From positions 10,177 through 42,500 of the forward strand of contig JAHEFT010000010.1 of NCBI GenBank assembly GCA_024640025.1: a DNA stretch of 32,324 nucleotides. The letters are read 5' to 3'. Under the pieces are notes generated by a model. It ran no database searches and had not been told where the DNA came from. It worked only from the letters and a program-made list of their open reading frames with translations. This document shows, one piece after another, positions 1 to 10,511 of this stretch (position 1 is its first letter; each line of letters begins with the position of its first letter). This stretch comes from Chromatiales bacterium. GTDB lineage: Bacteria; Pseudomonadota; Gammaproteobacteria; Xanthomonadales; SZUA-36. The translations under genes and the position numbers were made by a program.

Positions 1-21
1 CGCGGCTGAAGCCGCTCCTAC
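1..21 (-). repeat. REP-like palindromic element (reverse orientation of GTAGGAGCGGCTTCAGCCGCG)
   Basis: cgcggctgaagccgctcctac; the reverse complement closely matches the elements at 2649 and 20186. May extend beyond the window start. Confidence 0.7.
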
Positions 22-84
22 GTTTGTATTGATTCCCGGGGCTCCCGCCCACAAATTGTGAGTATTGAATTTGAGGATATTCTC

Positions 85-2652
85 ATGCGGATGGACAAAC
101 TGACCAGTAAGTTTCAGCTAGCTCTTGCGGACGCCCAGAGCCTGGCCAACGGGTTGGATAACCAGATGATTGAGCCGGTTCACGTGATGACGGCCCTGCT
201 GGACCAGGAAGGCGGTTCGACGGGTCATCTTCTGGCCCGGTCCGGCGTAAGGGTCAACCAGTTACGGTCCCAGTTGGGTGAGCGCCTGGAGAGTCTGCCC
301 CGGGTCAGCGGAGCGGAAGGTGAAATCAACCTTTCCAATGACCTGATCAAGCTGATGAACCACACCGACAAGCTGGCGCAGAAGCGCGGTGACCAATACA
401 TCGCCAGCGAGTTGTTTATCCTGGCGGCGCTGGATCTCAAGGGCGCGTTGGCCGACATTCTGAACCAGGCCGGAGCCAATCGCGAGGCGATTGAGAAGGC
501 CATTGACGACATGCGCGGCGGAGAGCAGGTGGATGACCCCAACGCGGAGGAGAACCGCCAGGCACTGGAGAAGTACACCATTGACCTGACCGAGCGGGCC
601 GAACAAAGCAAGCTGGACCCGGTGATCGGGCGCGACGAGGAAATCCGTCGCTGCATCCAGGTTTTGCAGCGCCGCACCAAGAATAACCCGGTGCTGATCG
701 GCGAACCCGGTGTGGGCAAGACCGCCATCGTGGAAGGCCTGGCTCAGCGCATCATCAACAACGAATGTCCCGATGGCATCCGCGGCAAACGGGTTCTGAG
801 CCTCGACATGGGCGCCTTGATTGCCGGCGCCAAATTCCGGGGCGAATTCGAGGAACGAATGAAAGCCGTTCTGAACGACCTGGCCAAGCAGGAAGGCAAT
901 ATCATCCTGTTTATTGACGAGATTCACACCATGGTGGGCGCCGGCAAGGCCGAGGGTTCGATGGACGCCGGCAATATGCTGAAACCCGCCCTGGCGCGGG
1001 GAGAGCTGCATTGCATCGGCGCGACAACGCTGGATGAGTATCGTCAATATGTTGAGAAAGATGCGGCCCTGGAGCGCCGCTTCCAAAAAGTATTCGTTGG
1101 TGAGCCTTCCGTCGAAGACACCATTGCGATTCTTCGCGGCCTGCAGGAGCGCTACGAAGTCCACCATGGTGTAAACATCACCGACCCGGCCCTGGTTGCC
1201 GCGGCGACCTTATCACACCGCTATATCAGCGACCGGCAACTGCCGGACAAGGCCATCGACCTGATGGACGAGGCGGCCTCGCGCATCCGCATGGAGATCG
1301 ATTCCAAGCCCGAGGCGCTGGACCGGTTGGAGCGCCGTTTGATCCAGCAAAAGATCCAGCGCGAGGCGCTCAAGAAAGAATCCGACGAGGCGTCCCTCAA
1401 ACGCCTGGAAGAACTCGAGGCCGATATTGCCGGGATGGAGCGGGAATTTTCCGACCTGAACGAGATCTGGAAGTCCGAAAAAGCGGCAGTGCAGGGCACT
1501 ACCCATATCAAGGAGGAATTGGAAAGAACCCGCGCTGCGCTGGAAACTGCCATGCGCGCACAGGATCTCGCACGGATGTCCGAACTGCAATACGGCAAGA
1601 TACCCGAACTGGAGAAACAGCTGGCGGACGCTGAGAAAGGTGAACAGGGTGATTTCCAGTTACTGCGCACCCAGGTGACCGAGGACGAAATTGCTGAAGT
1701 GGTTTCGCGCTGGACCGGGATTCCCGTGTCGCGCATGCTGGAAGGTGAGCGCGACAAACTGCTGCGGATGGAAGAAAGCCTGCATACGCGGGTGATCGGG
1801 CAGAATGAAGCGGTAAGTGCCGTATCCGATGCCATCCGGCGTTCACGGGCCGGACTTTCCGATCCCAACCGCCCGATTGGCTCCTTCCTGTTCATGGGCC
1901 CGACCGGCGTCGGCAAAACCGAGCTGTGCAAGGCCCTTGCCGGGTTCATGTTTGACACTGAAGAGGCCATGGTGCGGATCGACATGTCCGAGTTCATGGA
2001 GAAGCATTCGGTAGCGAGGCTGGTCGGTGCGCCTCCGGGTTACGTCGGTTACGAAGAGGGCGGATACCTGACCGAGGCGGTTCGCCGCCGGCCCTATTCG
2101 GTCATCCTGCTGGACGAAATCGAAAAAGCCCATCCAGATGTGTTCAACATCCTGCTGCAGGTGCTGGATGACGGCCGACTGACGGATGGCCACGGCCGCA
2201 CGGTGGATTTCCGCAACACGGTGGTCGTAATGACATCGAACCTGGGTTCGCAGCGAATTCAGGCCATGTCAGGTGAAAGTTACGAAGAGATGAAAGCGGC
2301 CGTGATGGATGTTGTAGGCCAGCATTTCCGGCCGGAATTCATCAACCGCGTCGATGACATGGTGGTGTTCCACCCGCTGGACCTGGAACAGATCAAGCTG
2401 ATCGCCGGTATCCAACTCGGGCACCTGAAGAAACGCCTGGAAACGCATGGATTTACGCTGGAAATTTCGGACGAGGCCCTGGGGTTGCTCGGCAATGCCG
2501 GTTTTGATCCCGTTTACGGAGCGCGTCCGCTAAAACGTGCTATCCAGAACGAAATTGAAAACCCGCTGGCGCAGAAGATTCTGTCCGGCGCTTATAAGCC
2601 GGGCGCATCGATCAAGGTGGACGTGAAAGACGGGCGCTTTACATTCAAGTAG
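85..2652 (+). CDS. clpB: ATP-dependent chaperone ClpB (Hsp100 disaggregase)
   Basis: [22 protein letters not shown]-terminus; two Walker A motifs ([18 protein letters not shown]), middle coiled coil. ATG at 85 with an upstream gagg is preferred over the GTG at 58 used by the ORF track. Confidence 0.97.
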   Translation: MRMDKLTSKFQLALADAQSLANGLDNQMIEPVHVMTALLDQEGGSTGHLLARSGVRVNQLRSQLGERLESLPRVSGAEGEINLSNDLIKLMNHTDKLAQKRGDQYIASELFILAALDLKGALADILNQAGANREAIEKAIDDMRGGEQVDDPNAEENRQALEKYTIDLTERAEQSKLDPVIGRDEEIRRCIQVLQRRTKNNPVLIGEPGVGKTAIVEGLAQRIINNECPDGIRGKRVLSLDMGALIAGAKFRGEFEERMKAVLNDLAKQEGNIILFIDEIHTMVGAGKAEGSMDAGNMLKPALARGELHCIGATTLDEYRQYVEKDAALERRFQKVFVGEPSVEDTIAILRGLQERYEVHHGVNITDPALVAAATLSHRYISDRQLPDKAIDLMDEAASRIRMEIDSKPEALDRLERRLIQQKIQREALKKESDEASLKRLEELEADIAGMEREFSDLNEIWKSEKAAVQGTTHIKEELERTRAALETAMRAQDLARMSELQYGKIPELEKQLADAEKGEQGDFQLLRTQVTEDEIAEVVSRWTGIPVSRMLEGERDKLLRMEESLHTRVIGQNEAVSAVSDAIRRSRAGLSDPNRPIGSFLFMGPTGVGKTELCKALAGFMFDTEEAMVRIDMSEFMEKHSVARLVGAPPGYVGYEEGGYLTEAVRRRPYSVILLDEIEKAHPDVFNILLQVLDDGRLTDGHGRTVDFRNTVVVMTSNLGSQRIQAMSGESYEEMKAAVMDVVGQHFRPEFINRVDDMVVFHPLDLEQIKLIAGIQLGHLKKRLETHGFTLEISDEALGLLGNAGFDPVYGARPLKRAIQNEIENPLAQKILSGAYKPGASIKVDVKDGRFTFK

Positions 2653-2901
2653 GAGCGGATTCATCCGCGATCGAGTCCCCTGTCACAGTCGGGAGCGACC
2701 TTGCCCTGTTCAGGACACGCTCAAGACATCCATGTGCACGCACGACGGCATTCCGGCGGTACTTCTTTCCCTGCGGGAAATCCGCCCCGCCTTCATTGCC
2801 TGTGCTAGTAACACGCTCCCGGCGTGTTATTGTCCTGAACAGGGCAAGGCCACTCCCTCCTCACAATGTGGGGAGTGTTGTCGCGGATAAATCCGCTGCT
2901 G
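2649..2901. repeat. Composite palindromic element (REP-like ends, 19-bp perfect inverted repeat, internal hairpins); MITE/BIME-like
   Basis: Outer gtaggagcggattcatccgcga (2649-2670) and inverted tcgcggataaatccgctgctgcc (2881-2903); perfect inverted repeat ccttgccctgttcaggaca (2699-2717) / tgtcctgaacagggcaagg (2831-2849); hairpins at 2755-2786, 2809-2829 and 2851-2877. Confidence 0.75.
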
Positions 2902-2905
2902 CCAC

Positions 2906-3376
2906 TCAGTGAGTCAGCTGCGCCTCAACCTGTTGTTGAAACCAGGCACCAGGCCACCCCCACTTCTCTTGCTCCCAGAGTGCCCGGCTGACGTTTCGGG
3001 AAGTCCATTCACGGAAGAAGGCGTGCCAGGCCTCGGAAGTTTCGGGGCTGATCAGGCCTTCTCTTTCCCGCGTTGTCATCCGATCCCAAAGGTCGAGGTT
3101 CATCGCAACATAAAGTTTGTAAAGCTCCTGGTCCGATTCCGACAACGAATCGAAATCCGCCATTCCTCTCTTGGTGATCATGACCATTTCGGGGTTCTCG
3201 ATCATCGCGAGCTGCATTTCCCGGTAACCGTCGTAGATATCGTTGACGCCCTGGCCGCTGATGGCGATCGTGTTCTGGTTCAGGCTGTAGACCACCATCA
3301 ACAGGGAAATTACCACGCCAATCGTGCCGGCAATTTCCGCTACGGCAGCCCATTCGGACAAGCCAAGTTTTTTCAT
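2906..3376 (-). CDS. Hypothetical protein with one N-terminal transmembrane segment
   Basis: ORF with MKKLGLSEWAAVAEIAGTIGVVISLLMVVYSLNQNT; ATG at 3376 (second Met of the ORF) preceded by ggagaagat. No family recognised with certainty. Confidence 0.7.
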   Translation of the reverse strand: MKKLGLSEWAAVAEIAGTIGVVISLLMVVYSLNQNTIAISGQGVNDIYDGYREMQLAMIENPEMVMITKRGMADFDSLSESDQELYKLYVAMNLDLWDRMTTREREGLISPETSEAWHAFFREWTSRNVSRALWEQEKWGWPGAWFQQQVEAQLTH

Positions 3377-3451
3377 CGGATCTTCTCCTGGAATCATTGC
3401 TACCTTATGAGCATAGTTGAATTTGATCTTAAAACATGCGGAAGCCGGCCT

Positions 3452-4198
3452 TCAGCGTGACGGCAGCACATGCCGGCTGTTGCGCTCTCCCAGTGGGTGC
3501 AGGAACTGGCCGAACATTTCAAAGCTGAGCGCCGCCGATTGTCCAATCAACTCGTGGGTCTGTTTTTGAATGGCAGCCGCGTTTCCACGACTTCCATGGC
3601 GTTCGATATCTTCAGCGTATTCCGGCAGGTTCAGCCAGCGGTTGATGAGGCGTTCGTCCAGCTCCAGGTGACACTGCAGGCCATAAGCGTTATGCCCGTA
3701 CCGAAAGGCCTGGTTAGTACAGGTCTGTGACTGTGCCAGGTGAACTGCTTCCCTGGGCAGGTCAAACGTGTAGCCATGCCACTGGAAAACAGCATGTGGT
3801 TCGACCAGTGCGCAGAACATGGGGTCGGCCGCGGACTGGTGTGTGGGCTCGAGGTCATACCAGCCGATTTCCCATTCCTTCATAGGGCGGACTCCGCCGC
3901 CCAGCGTATAGGCTAGCAGCTGCGCGCCCAGGCAGATGCCCAGCACCGGGATTTCGCGTTTCAGGGCTTCTTCAATGCAGCGCATTTCCACGTTTAGATG
4001 CGGGTGGATATCTCCCTGGTCGGGCATTTGCGGCCCGCCGAGGATAATCAGCGCATCGTAGCGGCTGACATCCGGCCTGGCGTCGGGATCCCGGTGAAAA
4101 TTGACGTATCGAATACGGTGGCCGCGGTTGCGGAGCATCGGGTCGAGTGTGCCAAGCGGTTCCGCTGGCACATGCTGAAAAACCATGACTTTCGCCAT
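3452..4198 (-). CDS. Class I glutamine amidotransferase-like protein (GMP synthase glutaminase-like)
   Basis: LIILGGPQMPDQ; nucleophile elbow VLGICLGAQLLAYTLGG; later QWHGYTFDLP and LQCHLE. ATG at 4198 overlaps the proA stop (TGATG). Confidence 0.88.
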   Translation of the reverse strand: MAKVMVFQHVPAEPLGTLDPMLRNRGHRIRYVNFHRDPDARPDVSRYDALIILGGPQMPDQGDIHPHLNVEMRCIEEALKREIPVLGICLGAQLLAYTLGGGVRPMKEWEIGWYDLEPTHQSAADPMFCALVEPHAVFQWHGYTFDLPREAVHLAQSQTCTNQAFRYGHNAYGLQCHLELDERLINRWLNLPEYAEDIERHGSRGNAAAIQKQTHELIGQSAALSFEMFGQFLHPLGERNSRHVLPSR

Positions 4199-5466
4199 CA
4201 GTTCACGGCACGGATCTGGCCGCTCCCGCGGACTATCCACTTGTAACTGGTCAGTTCGGGCAGGGCCATCGGCCCGCGCGCGTGCAGTTTTTGCGTGCTG
4301 ATGCCGATTTCAGCGCCCATGCCGAATTGACCGCCATCGGTAAAAGCGGTGGAGGCATTGGCGTACACGGCTGCTGCGTCGACGCTGTTGAGGAAACGCT
4401 CGATCACGTCCGGGTCTTCCGCGACGATGGCTTCGGAGTGCCTGGAACTGTAGCGGTGAATGTGCGCAAGCGCCTCATCGAAATTCGCAACGGTCTTGAC
4501 CGATAGCCGCAATGACAGGAATTCCTGTCCGAAATGCTGCTTTTCAGCGTGTCGCAGCGGTCCGGAGTAGCGCCCTTTCAGCGCCTCGAACGCCTGGTCG
4601 TCCGCGAAAACCTCGACCTGGTGGCTTGCCCCCATTTCTGCCATCAATTCGGGTAATTCAGACAGCAGGTCGCGGTGCAGCACCAGGGTATCCAACGCGT
4701 TGCAGACACTGACCCGCCGGGTCTTGGCGTTGGTGATGATCGACTTTGCCTTGCCCAGGTCAGCGCTGGCGTCAACATAGGTATGCACAATGCCGGCGCC
4801 GGTCTCGATGACGGGAATCCGTGCGTTGTCGCGGACGAAATCAATCAGCCCCTTAGAGCCGCGCGGGATGGCCAGGTCAATGTATCCCACGGCCTGCAGA
4901 ATCTGCGGCAGCCATTCACGCTCGGGCGGCGCCAGGAACACCGCAGCGGGATTGATCCCATGATTTCGAAGGACTTCATGCATTAACTTTACGACCACGC
5001 CGTTGGTGTCATGCGCGTCGCTGCTGCCTTTGAGGACACAGGCGTTGCGGGTTTTCAGGCACAGCGCAAAGACATCAAACGTCACGTTGGGACGTGATTC
5101 GAAAATAACGGCGATCACCCCCATCGGCACGCGCACCTTGCTGAGTTCGAGGCCGTTGTCCAGCCGACGCTGCTCCAGTACTTCGCCGACCGGTGTGGGC
5201 AGGTTGGCGACGCTGCGCAGGTCATCGGTAATGGCCTGGATGCGCGCCGGATTCAACAGAAGGCGGTCATACTTGGGATCGCTTTCCGGCATCCGGGACA
5301 GGTCGAGCCGGTTCGCCGCAAGAATATCTTCGGAGACGTCCAGCGCCCGGTCCGCCAGGTCAAACAGAACGGCCCGGATGGTCGCATCGTCACAACCGGC
5401 CAATTCACGAGCGGCTTCACGCGCCTGTTTGAGGCCCTGGTTCAGATAGTCCTGTTGATCATTCAT
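4198..5466 (-). CDS. proA: Gamma-glutamyl phosphate reductase
   Basis: RVPMGVIAVIFESRPNVTFD, CVLKGSSDAHDTN, SVCNALDTLVLHRD, FTDGGQFGMGAEIGISTQKLHARGPM. ATG at 5466 with upstream ggaaa; the ORF extends to 5505. Confidence 0.95.
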   Translation of the reverse strand: MNDQQDYLNQGLKQAREAARELAGCDDATIRAVLFDLADRALDVSEDILAANRLDLSRMPESDPKYDRLLLNPARIQAITDDLRSVANLPTPVGEVLEQRRLDNGLELSKVRVPMGVIAVIFESRPNVTFDVFALCLKTRNACVLKGSSDAHDTNGVVVKLMHEVLRNHGINPAAVFLAPPEREWLPQILQAVGYIDLAIPRGSKGLIDFVRDNARIPVIETGAGIVHTYVDASADLGKAKSIITNAKTRRVSVCNALDTLVLHRDLLSELPELMAEMGASHQVEVFADDQAFEALKGRYSGPLRHAEKQHFGQEFLSLRLSVKTVANFDEALAHIHRYSSRHSEAIVAEDPDVIERFLNSVDAAAVYANASTAFTDGGQFGMGAEIGISTQKLHARGPMALPELTSYKWIVRGSGQIRAVN

Positions 5467-5479
5467 GCTGCTGTTTCCG

Positions 5480-6559
5480 TCAATCGACAAGGAATAGGTA
5501 GTCATAATGCACCAGCGCTTTCTGTCCGCGCTGGCCTTTCAGGCGGCTGGCTTCTTCGTGGCTGTAACGGGCCCGGCCACAACCCAGTACTTTGCCCGAA
5601 AGGTTGCGAATCTGTATCACGTCGCCATCCTTGAACGGCCCTTCGACCGACTCGATCCCCACCGGTAACAGACTGGCCAGGTGGTTTTTATCCAGCAGGG
5701 CCGCCTCGGCGCCCTCGTTGACGGTCACAAAACCGGCGGCATGATCATCGGCACTGGCCAGCCAGCGCTTGGCAGGTGAAGCATCGCCCATGGCGGGAAA
5801 CCGAGTGCCGGCGCTCTGTGCGCCGGTGACTTTTACCAGGATATCCGGGTCGCTGCCATCGGCAATAACGACCTCCGTGCCCAGTTTCGCCGTTTTCCGC
5901 GCAATCGCCAGCTTGCTGTGCATGCCGCCACGCCCCAGCGCCGAGGTGCCGCGCAGCACGATGTCTTCCATCTGGTATTTCGCTTCGTCCCAGGTAGCTA
6001 TACAGCGGGTTGCCGGGTCATCGGGGTCACCGTCAAACACGCCCGGCACCATGCTGAGCAGGCACAGCAGGTCCGCATTGACCATGCCCGCCAGCAGGCC
6101 GGCGAGTTCATCATTATCGGTGAACATCAGCTCGGTAATTGCCACAACATCGTTCTCGTTCACGATTGGAACAATACCGGCGGTGAGCAAAGCCTCGATG
6201 CAGCCGCGCATATTGAGGTAATGGCGGCGTGTCTGGAAGTCGCTTTTACTGGTCAGGACCTGGGCAATGGTCAGGCCGTGTTGCTGGAACAGTGCCCGGT
6301 AAGTTTCCATCAGGCGAACCTGTCCGGTCGCAGCCATTACCTGTTTGCGGGTAACCGGGTCATTGATGCGCTTCAGTTGAACAGCCGGAATCCCCCGTCC
6401 GGCGGCCACGGCGCCCGACGAAACGATCAATACCTGCCAGCCGTCAGCAGCCAGCAAGCTGGCCTGGTCCACCAGCCTTCCCAGCACCTCGTGGTTCAGC
6501 GCCCCGTTCGGGTCACACAGAACCTGGCTGCCGATCTTGACGACAATTCTTTGGCCCAT
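5480..6559 (-). CDS. proB: Glutamate 5-kinase (with C-terminal PUA domain)
   Basis: MGQRIVVKIGSQVL, VSSGAVAAGRG, VPIVNENDVVA, GRGGMHSKLAIARKTAKLGTEVVIADG; C-terminal PUA-like GDVIQIRNLSGKVLGCGRARYS. Confidence 0.95.
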   Translation of the reverse strand: MGQRIVVKIGSQVLCDPNGALNHEVLGRLVDQASLLAADGWQVLIVSSGAVAAGRGIPAVQLKRINDPVTRKQVMAATGQVRLMETYRALFQQHGLTIAQVLTSKSDFQTRRHYLNMRGCIEALLTAGIVPIVNENDVVAITELMFTDNDELAGLLAGMVNADLLCLLSMVPGVFDGDPDDPATRCIATWDEAKYQMEDIVLRGTSALGRGGMHSKLAIARKTAKLGTEVVIADGSDPDILVKVTGAQSAGTRFPAMGDASPAKRWLASADDHAAGFVTVNEGAEAALLDKNHLASLLPVGIESVEGPFKDGDVIQIRNLSGKVLGCGRARYSHEEASRLKGQRGQKALVHYDYLFLVD

Positions 6560-6574
6560 CGATATGATTCCGGG

Positions 6575-8260
6575 TTACAGGCCCAGCACCCCTGCGCCTT
6601 GCTCAAAAACGATATCCACCGGGATGGCTGCCGCCGCCAGGCGGTCAAGGTCAGCCTGGAGCTGGGGACTGACATTGCCCATTTCCGCGACAAAGGCATT
6701 GACAGCTGCATAGTCTCCGTCGCCCTGCAGCGTCAACAGGCGGTTTGCGAGATCGCGCACAGCCTGTTCGAATTCTTCCCGGTTAACGCGGAAGGTTCCG
6801 GTTTCCCCGTCACGGCTGAAGGCGCCGGCCTGCTCGAAGAAATTGAAGCGGATCATGTTCGCCCTGCCGTGTGCGCTGCTGGCGCCGAAACGGACCGAGC
6901 GGAAAATGCCGGCCAGGAAGGTGACGTAATCGTCCATTACCTCACCGTCGGTGATTTCGCCTTTTTCGCGCAGTTTTTGCACCATGTACAGCCCCAGGAT
7001 GTCCGCCTTGCCTTCTTCCAGCGCCGGATCATGCTCTTTCAAGGCCTGGCGCACAGTACCCTGGCCAGTCAGAGTGTTCTTGATGCCCAGGCCATGGGCA
7101 ACCTCGTGGAACATCGTGTTGCCAAAGAAAGAATTGAAGGTGATGTGCTGCCGCTGATCCTCCGCGATCAGCATGTCCGAAATCGGGACAAGGATCTGGT
7201 TATACTTGGCCAGCATTGCGTTTTTCAACTGCAGGCGGCGCGAGCCCTTGGCCAGTTGTACTTCCTCGTCATTCGGCAGGTTGATGGCGATGGTTTTGCT
7301 GCCGGCATTGGAATGCCCGGCGTAATAAACGACATCGTAGGCGTTCAGGTCGGCGTCCGAGCCCGGCATTTCCTGCTTGTAGGCTTCCGCTACCGGCAGG
7401 CCAGTCTGTAATTCCGGGAGGTACTGCGCAAACCGCGCCAGCCGTTCACTCCATTCCAGGTCCTTGATCAACACGTAGGACTCGTAGGCGGTGCGGTAGC
7501 CAAACAACTGGTCCTCGTAGGATTCGATGGGTCCAATGACCAGTTCAACCGGGTTGTTCTTCATCTCCATCCAGGCCATGTCCGACGGTTGGAACGTGTC
7601 GGTTTCCAGCGCTGAGGCCCGCATCAACAGGTAGTTGGCGAATTCGGGGTCATCGGCCAGTTCGGCGGCCAGGCGCAACAGGTTTGCGGCCTCCTGCAGT
7701 TGCGCGGCATAGGCCACACTGTAAGGCTCCAGGTACAACTCACCGGCTTCATTGCGTTTCACCAGCGAGTATTGGCCGTCTTTTCCTTCCTGGCCCCAGG
7801 CTTCAAATTCTTCCCGGCTCATGTCGGGTGGATAGAACTGCGCGCCCGGCGGTTTGGGTCCGGCGCTCTCGATGAACGGCTGATCAGCCGCCAGGCGGTC
7901 CCAGGGGCCGTAGTTGATCACCGCGAAACGGCGAATCAAAGGGTCTTCGATGGACGCCAGGAGAGGCGCCTTGTCACCGTAGGCCTGCAGCCAGAACAGG
8001 TCATCCATGATCCTGGACGCATCAATCAGTAGAGGGATCATCTGTTTCTGCCGATCGCTCAGGTGACTGAGATCTGCGGTCAGCCGCACCGTGGCGTAGA
8101 TTTCAAAACGCGAGGGTTGCTCCACGGCGGGCTCTGCCGTCATTTCGCGGACCGTTTTCACCGGTTCGTCGATGGCCTCCGCGGGGGGCGGGGGTTCCGC
8201 CTGTTGGCAGGCTGCGAGAAGCAACAGTGCGGCAATGCTCAGGAAGTGAAGGGCTTTCAT
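6575..8260 (-). CDS. Putative lipoprotein zinc metallopeptidase, M49 (dipeptidyl-peptidase III)-like
   Basis: Lipobox LLLAACQQ; NTMFHEVAHGLGI (HEXXH) followed by EEGKADILGLYMV (EEXXAD). ATG at 8260 gives a clean signal sequence MKALHFLSIAALLLLAAC. Confidence 0.75.
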   Translation of the reverse strand: MKALHFLSIAALLLLAACQQAEPPPPAEAIDEPVKTVREMTAEPAVEQPSRFEIYATVRLTADLSHLSDRQKQMIPLLIDASRIMDDLFWLQAYGDKAPLLASIEDPLIRRFAVINYGPWDRLAADQPFIESAGPKPPGAQFYPPDMSREEFEAWGQEGKDGQYSLVKRNEAGELYLEPYSVAYAAQLQEAANLLRLAAELADDPEFANYLLMRASALETDTFQPSDMAWMEMKNNPVELVIGPIESYEDQLFGYRTAYESYVLIKDLEWSERLARFAQYLPELQTGLPVAEAYKQEMPGSDADLNAYDVVYYAGHSNAGSKTIAINLPNDEEVQLAKGSRRLQLKNAMLAKYNQILVPISDMLIAEDQRQHITFNSFFGNTMFHEVAHGLGIKNTLTGQGTVRQALKEHDPALEEGKADILGLYMVQKLREKGEITDGEVMDDYVTFLAGIFRSVRFGASSAHGRANMIRFNFFEQAGAFSRDGETGTFRVNREEFEQAVRDLANRLLTLQGDGDYAAVNAFVAEMGNVSPQLQADLDRLAAAAIPVDIVFEQGAGVLGL

Positions 8261-8372
8261 GCTTTTTACTCCGCAAATAAGGCTTTGATCCAAACTTCAA
8301 ATGATATCAGACCGCTTGCTGGGCGGGTTGTAGAAAACGGCAGCCAGAGTCCCCATCTAGGCACTCTTCACT

Positions 8373-8378
8373 TATAAT
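8373..8378 (+). promoter_or_regulatory. Candidate -10 element (TATAAT) upstream of the fmdB-like gene and aspS
   Basis: Perfect TATAAT in a local AT-rich patch 28 bp before the ATG at 8406; no clear -35. Confidence 0.4.
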
Positions 8379-8405
8379 TAACCGGTTTTACCAGGGTGTG
8401 CCGAT

Positions 8406-8708
8406 ATGCCGATTTACGAATACCAATGCGAAGCTTGTGGCTGCAGCCTCGAAAAGCTGCAGCGAATCAATGATGAACCGCTGCTGGAATGCCCGGAATG
8501 CGGCAAACCGGCATTGCAGCGCCTGGTGTCGGCTGCCGGTTTTCGTCTCAAGGGTGCGGGCTGGTATGAAACCGATTTCAAAAAGGGCAGCAAAAAAAAC
8601 CTGCATGACTCCGGGAGCCCAGCCAGTGTCAAGACGGCCGACAAGCCTGTAGAAACGAAGAAGTCCCCCGAGCCGAAACCTGCTGCAACCAAGTCCGGCG
8701 CGGACTGA
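8406..8708 (+). CDS. FmdB-family putative regulatory zinc-ribbon protein
   Basis: MPIYEYQCEACG...LECPECGKPALQRLVSAAGFRLKGAGWYETDFK, with a charged C-terminal tail. Confidence 0.93.
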   Translation: MPIYEYQCEACGCSLEKLQRINDEPLLECPECGKPALQRLVSAAGFRLKGAGWYETDFKKGSKKNLHDSGSPASVKTADKPVETKKSPEPKPAATKSGAD

Positions 8709-8744
8709 ACTCACCATCAAACACGCTCACCGGGAGCCCAGAAC

Positions 8745-10511
8745 ATGCGTACACACCTTTGTGGCGAAGTAACCGAACAACTGGCTGACCAGGCCGTCCA
8801 GCTTTGTGGCTGGGTCGATCGGCGCAGGGATCTTGGCGGCCTGATATTCATCGGCCTGCGGGACCACGCCGGGGTCGTGCAGGTCGTTGTGGAGCCCGAA
8901 AGCCCCGCATTTGGCGACGCTGAAGCGCTGCGCAACGAATACTGCGTGCGCATCGCGGGCCGGGTCCGGCTGCGCCCGGAAAGCCAGTGGAATGATGCCA
9001 TGGCCACCGGAAAAATCGAAGTGGTGGCCGACAAGGTGGAATTGCTGAATGCGTCCGCTCCGATGCCGCTGATGATGACCGATGAAGACGGCGAGGAGAT
9101 TCGTCTCAAGTACCGCTACCTGGACCTCCGGCGCCCGCGCATGCAGCACAACCTGCGCACCCGGGCGCGCATGTACCAGGCGATCCGTAAGAGCCTGGAC
9201 AAGGCGCGGTTCACGGAACTGGAAACGCCGATCCTGACCAAGGCGACCCCGGAAGGCGCGCGTGACTACCTGGTGCCCAGCCGGGTGCATGCAGGCCAGT
9301 ATTTCGCCCTGCCGCAATCACCCCAGCTGTTCAAGCAGTTGCTGATGATGTCCGGCATGGACCGCTACTACCAGATTGCCCGCTGCTTCCGTGACGAGGA
9401 CCTTCGCGCTGACCGTCAACCGGAGTTTACGCAACTCGATATCGAGATGGCTTTTGTTGAAGAAGCCGACGTGCAGGACCTGGCGGAAAAAATGATCTGT
9501 GAAGTGTTCAAAGACGCGCTGGACGTCGACCTGCCGTCGCCGTTCCCACGTCTTACCTGGCATGATGCGATGGATATTTACGGTTCCGACAAGCCCGACC
9601 TGCGCATCCCGATGGAATTGGTGACGGTTGATGAGTATGTCGCCCATGTTGAGTTCAAGGTTTTTTCCGGACCGGCCAATGACGGCGATTCCCGCGTGGC
9701 TGCTCTTCGTGTGCCGGGCGGGGCGGAGTTGTCACGCAAACAGATCGATGAATACACCGGTTACGTGGGCCGTTACGGCGCTCGCGGCCTGGCCTGGATC
9801 AAGGTCAACGACGCCAAAGCAGGCCTGGCGGGGTTGCAGTCCCCGATCGCCAAGTTCCTGGACGAGAAGGCCTGGCAGGGTATTGCCGGCGCCACCGGGG
9901 CGGAATCGGGAGACATCCTGTTTTTCGGCGCAGGTGAATGGTTAACGGTCAGCAATTTCATGGGCCAGTTGCTGGTCAAGACCGGCCAGGATCTCGGGCT
10001 GGTCGCTGCTGGCTGGTGTCCGCTGTGGGTGACCGAGTTCCCGATGTTTGAATACGATGAACAGGCAGGCCGGTACATGGCCGTGCACCATCCGTTCACG
10101 GCGCCCACGATACCGGACGCCGGCGAATTGCTGGCCAACCCGTCGAAATCGCTATCCAAGGGCTACGACATGGTGCTCAACGGTGCTGAAATCGGCGGGG
10201 GCTCCATCCGTATTCACAAGCCGGATATGCAGGATGCTGTGTTCAAGCTGCTGGGAATCAGCGAGGAAGAGGCCCGGCAGAAATTCGGATTCCTGCTGGA
10301 CGCCCTGAAATACGGCTGCCCGCCCCACGGTGGAATCGCCTTCGGGCTGGACCGCGTCGCGGCCATTATGTCCGGTGAGGATTCGATCCGCGACGTGATC
10401 GCCTTCCCCAAGACCACCACGGCGCAGTGCTTGCTGACCGGAGCGCCATCGCCGATACCGGATGAGCAGGTGGCCGAACTGCACATTCAAAATGTCAGCA
10501 AGGACCGTTGA
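8745..10511 (+). CDS. aspS: Aspartate--tRNA(Asp/Asn) ligase
   Basis: [91 protein letters not shown]. Confidence 0.97.
   Translation: MRTHLCGEVTEQLADQAVQLCGWVDRRRDLGGLIFIGLRDHAGVVQVVVEPESPAFGDAEALRNEYCVRIAGRVRLRPESQWNDAMATGKIEVVADKVELLNASAPMPLMMTDEDGEEIRLKYRYLDLRRPRMQHNLRTRARMYQAIRKSLDKARFTELETPILTKATPEGARDYLVPSRVHAGQYFALPQSPQLFKQLLMMSGMDRYYQIARCFRDEDLRADRQPEFTQLDIEMAFVEEADVQDLAEKMICEVFKDALDVDLPSPFPRLTWHDAMDIYGSDKPDLRIPMELVTVDEYVAHVEFKVFSGPANDGDSRVAALRVPGGAELSRKQIDEYTGYVGRYGARGLAWIKVNDAKAGLAGLQSPIAKFLDEKAWQGIAGATGAESGDILFFGAGEWLTVSNFMGQLLVKTGQDLGLVAAGWCPLWVTEFPMFEYDEQAGRYMAVHHPFTAPTIPDAGELLANPSKSLSKGYDMVLNGAEIGGGSIRIHKPDMQDAVFKLLGISEEEARQKFGFLLDALKYGCPPHGGIAFGLDRVAAIMSGEDSIRDVIAFPKTTTAQCLLTGAPSPIPDEQVAELHIQNVSKDR

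Noticed and set aside
262-1167. 301-aa minus-strand ORF inside clpB
   Set aside because: Antisense frame of a strongly conserved clpB coding region; no recognisable motif.
5918-7411. 497-aa plus-strand ORF antisense to proB and the peptidase
   Set aside because: His/Gln/Val-rich composition typical of an antisense reading frame; opposite strand carries clear conserved genes.
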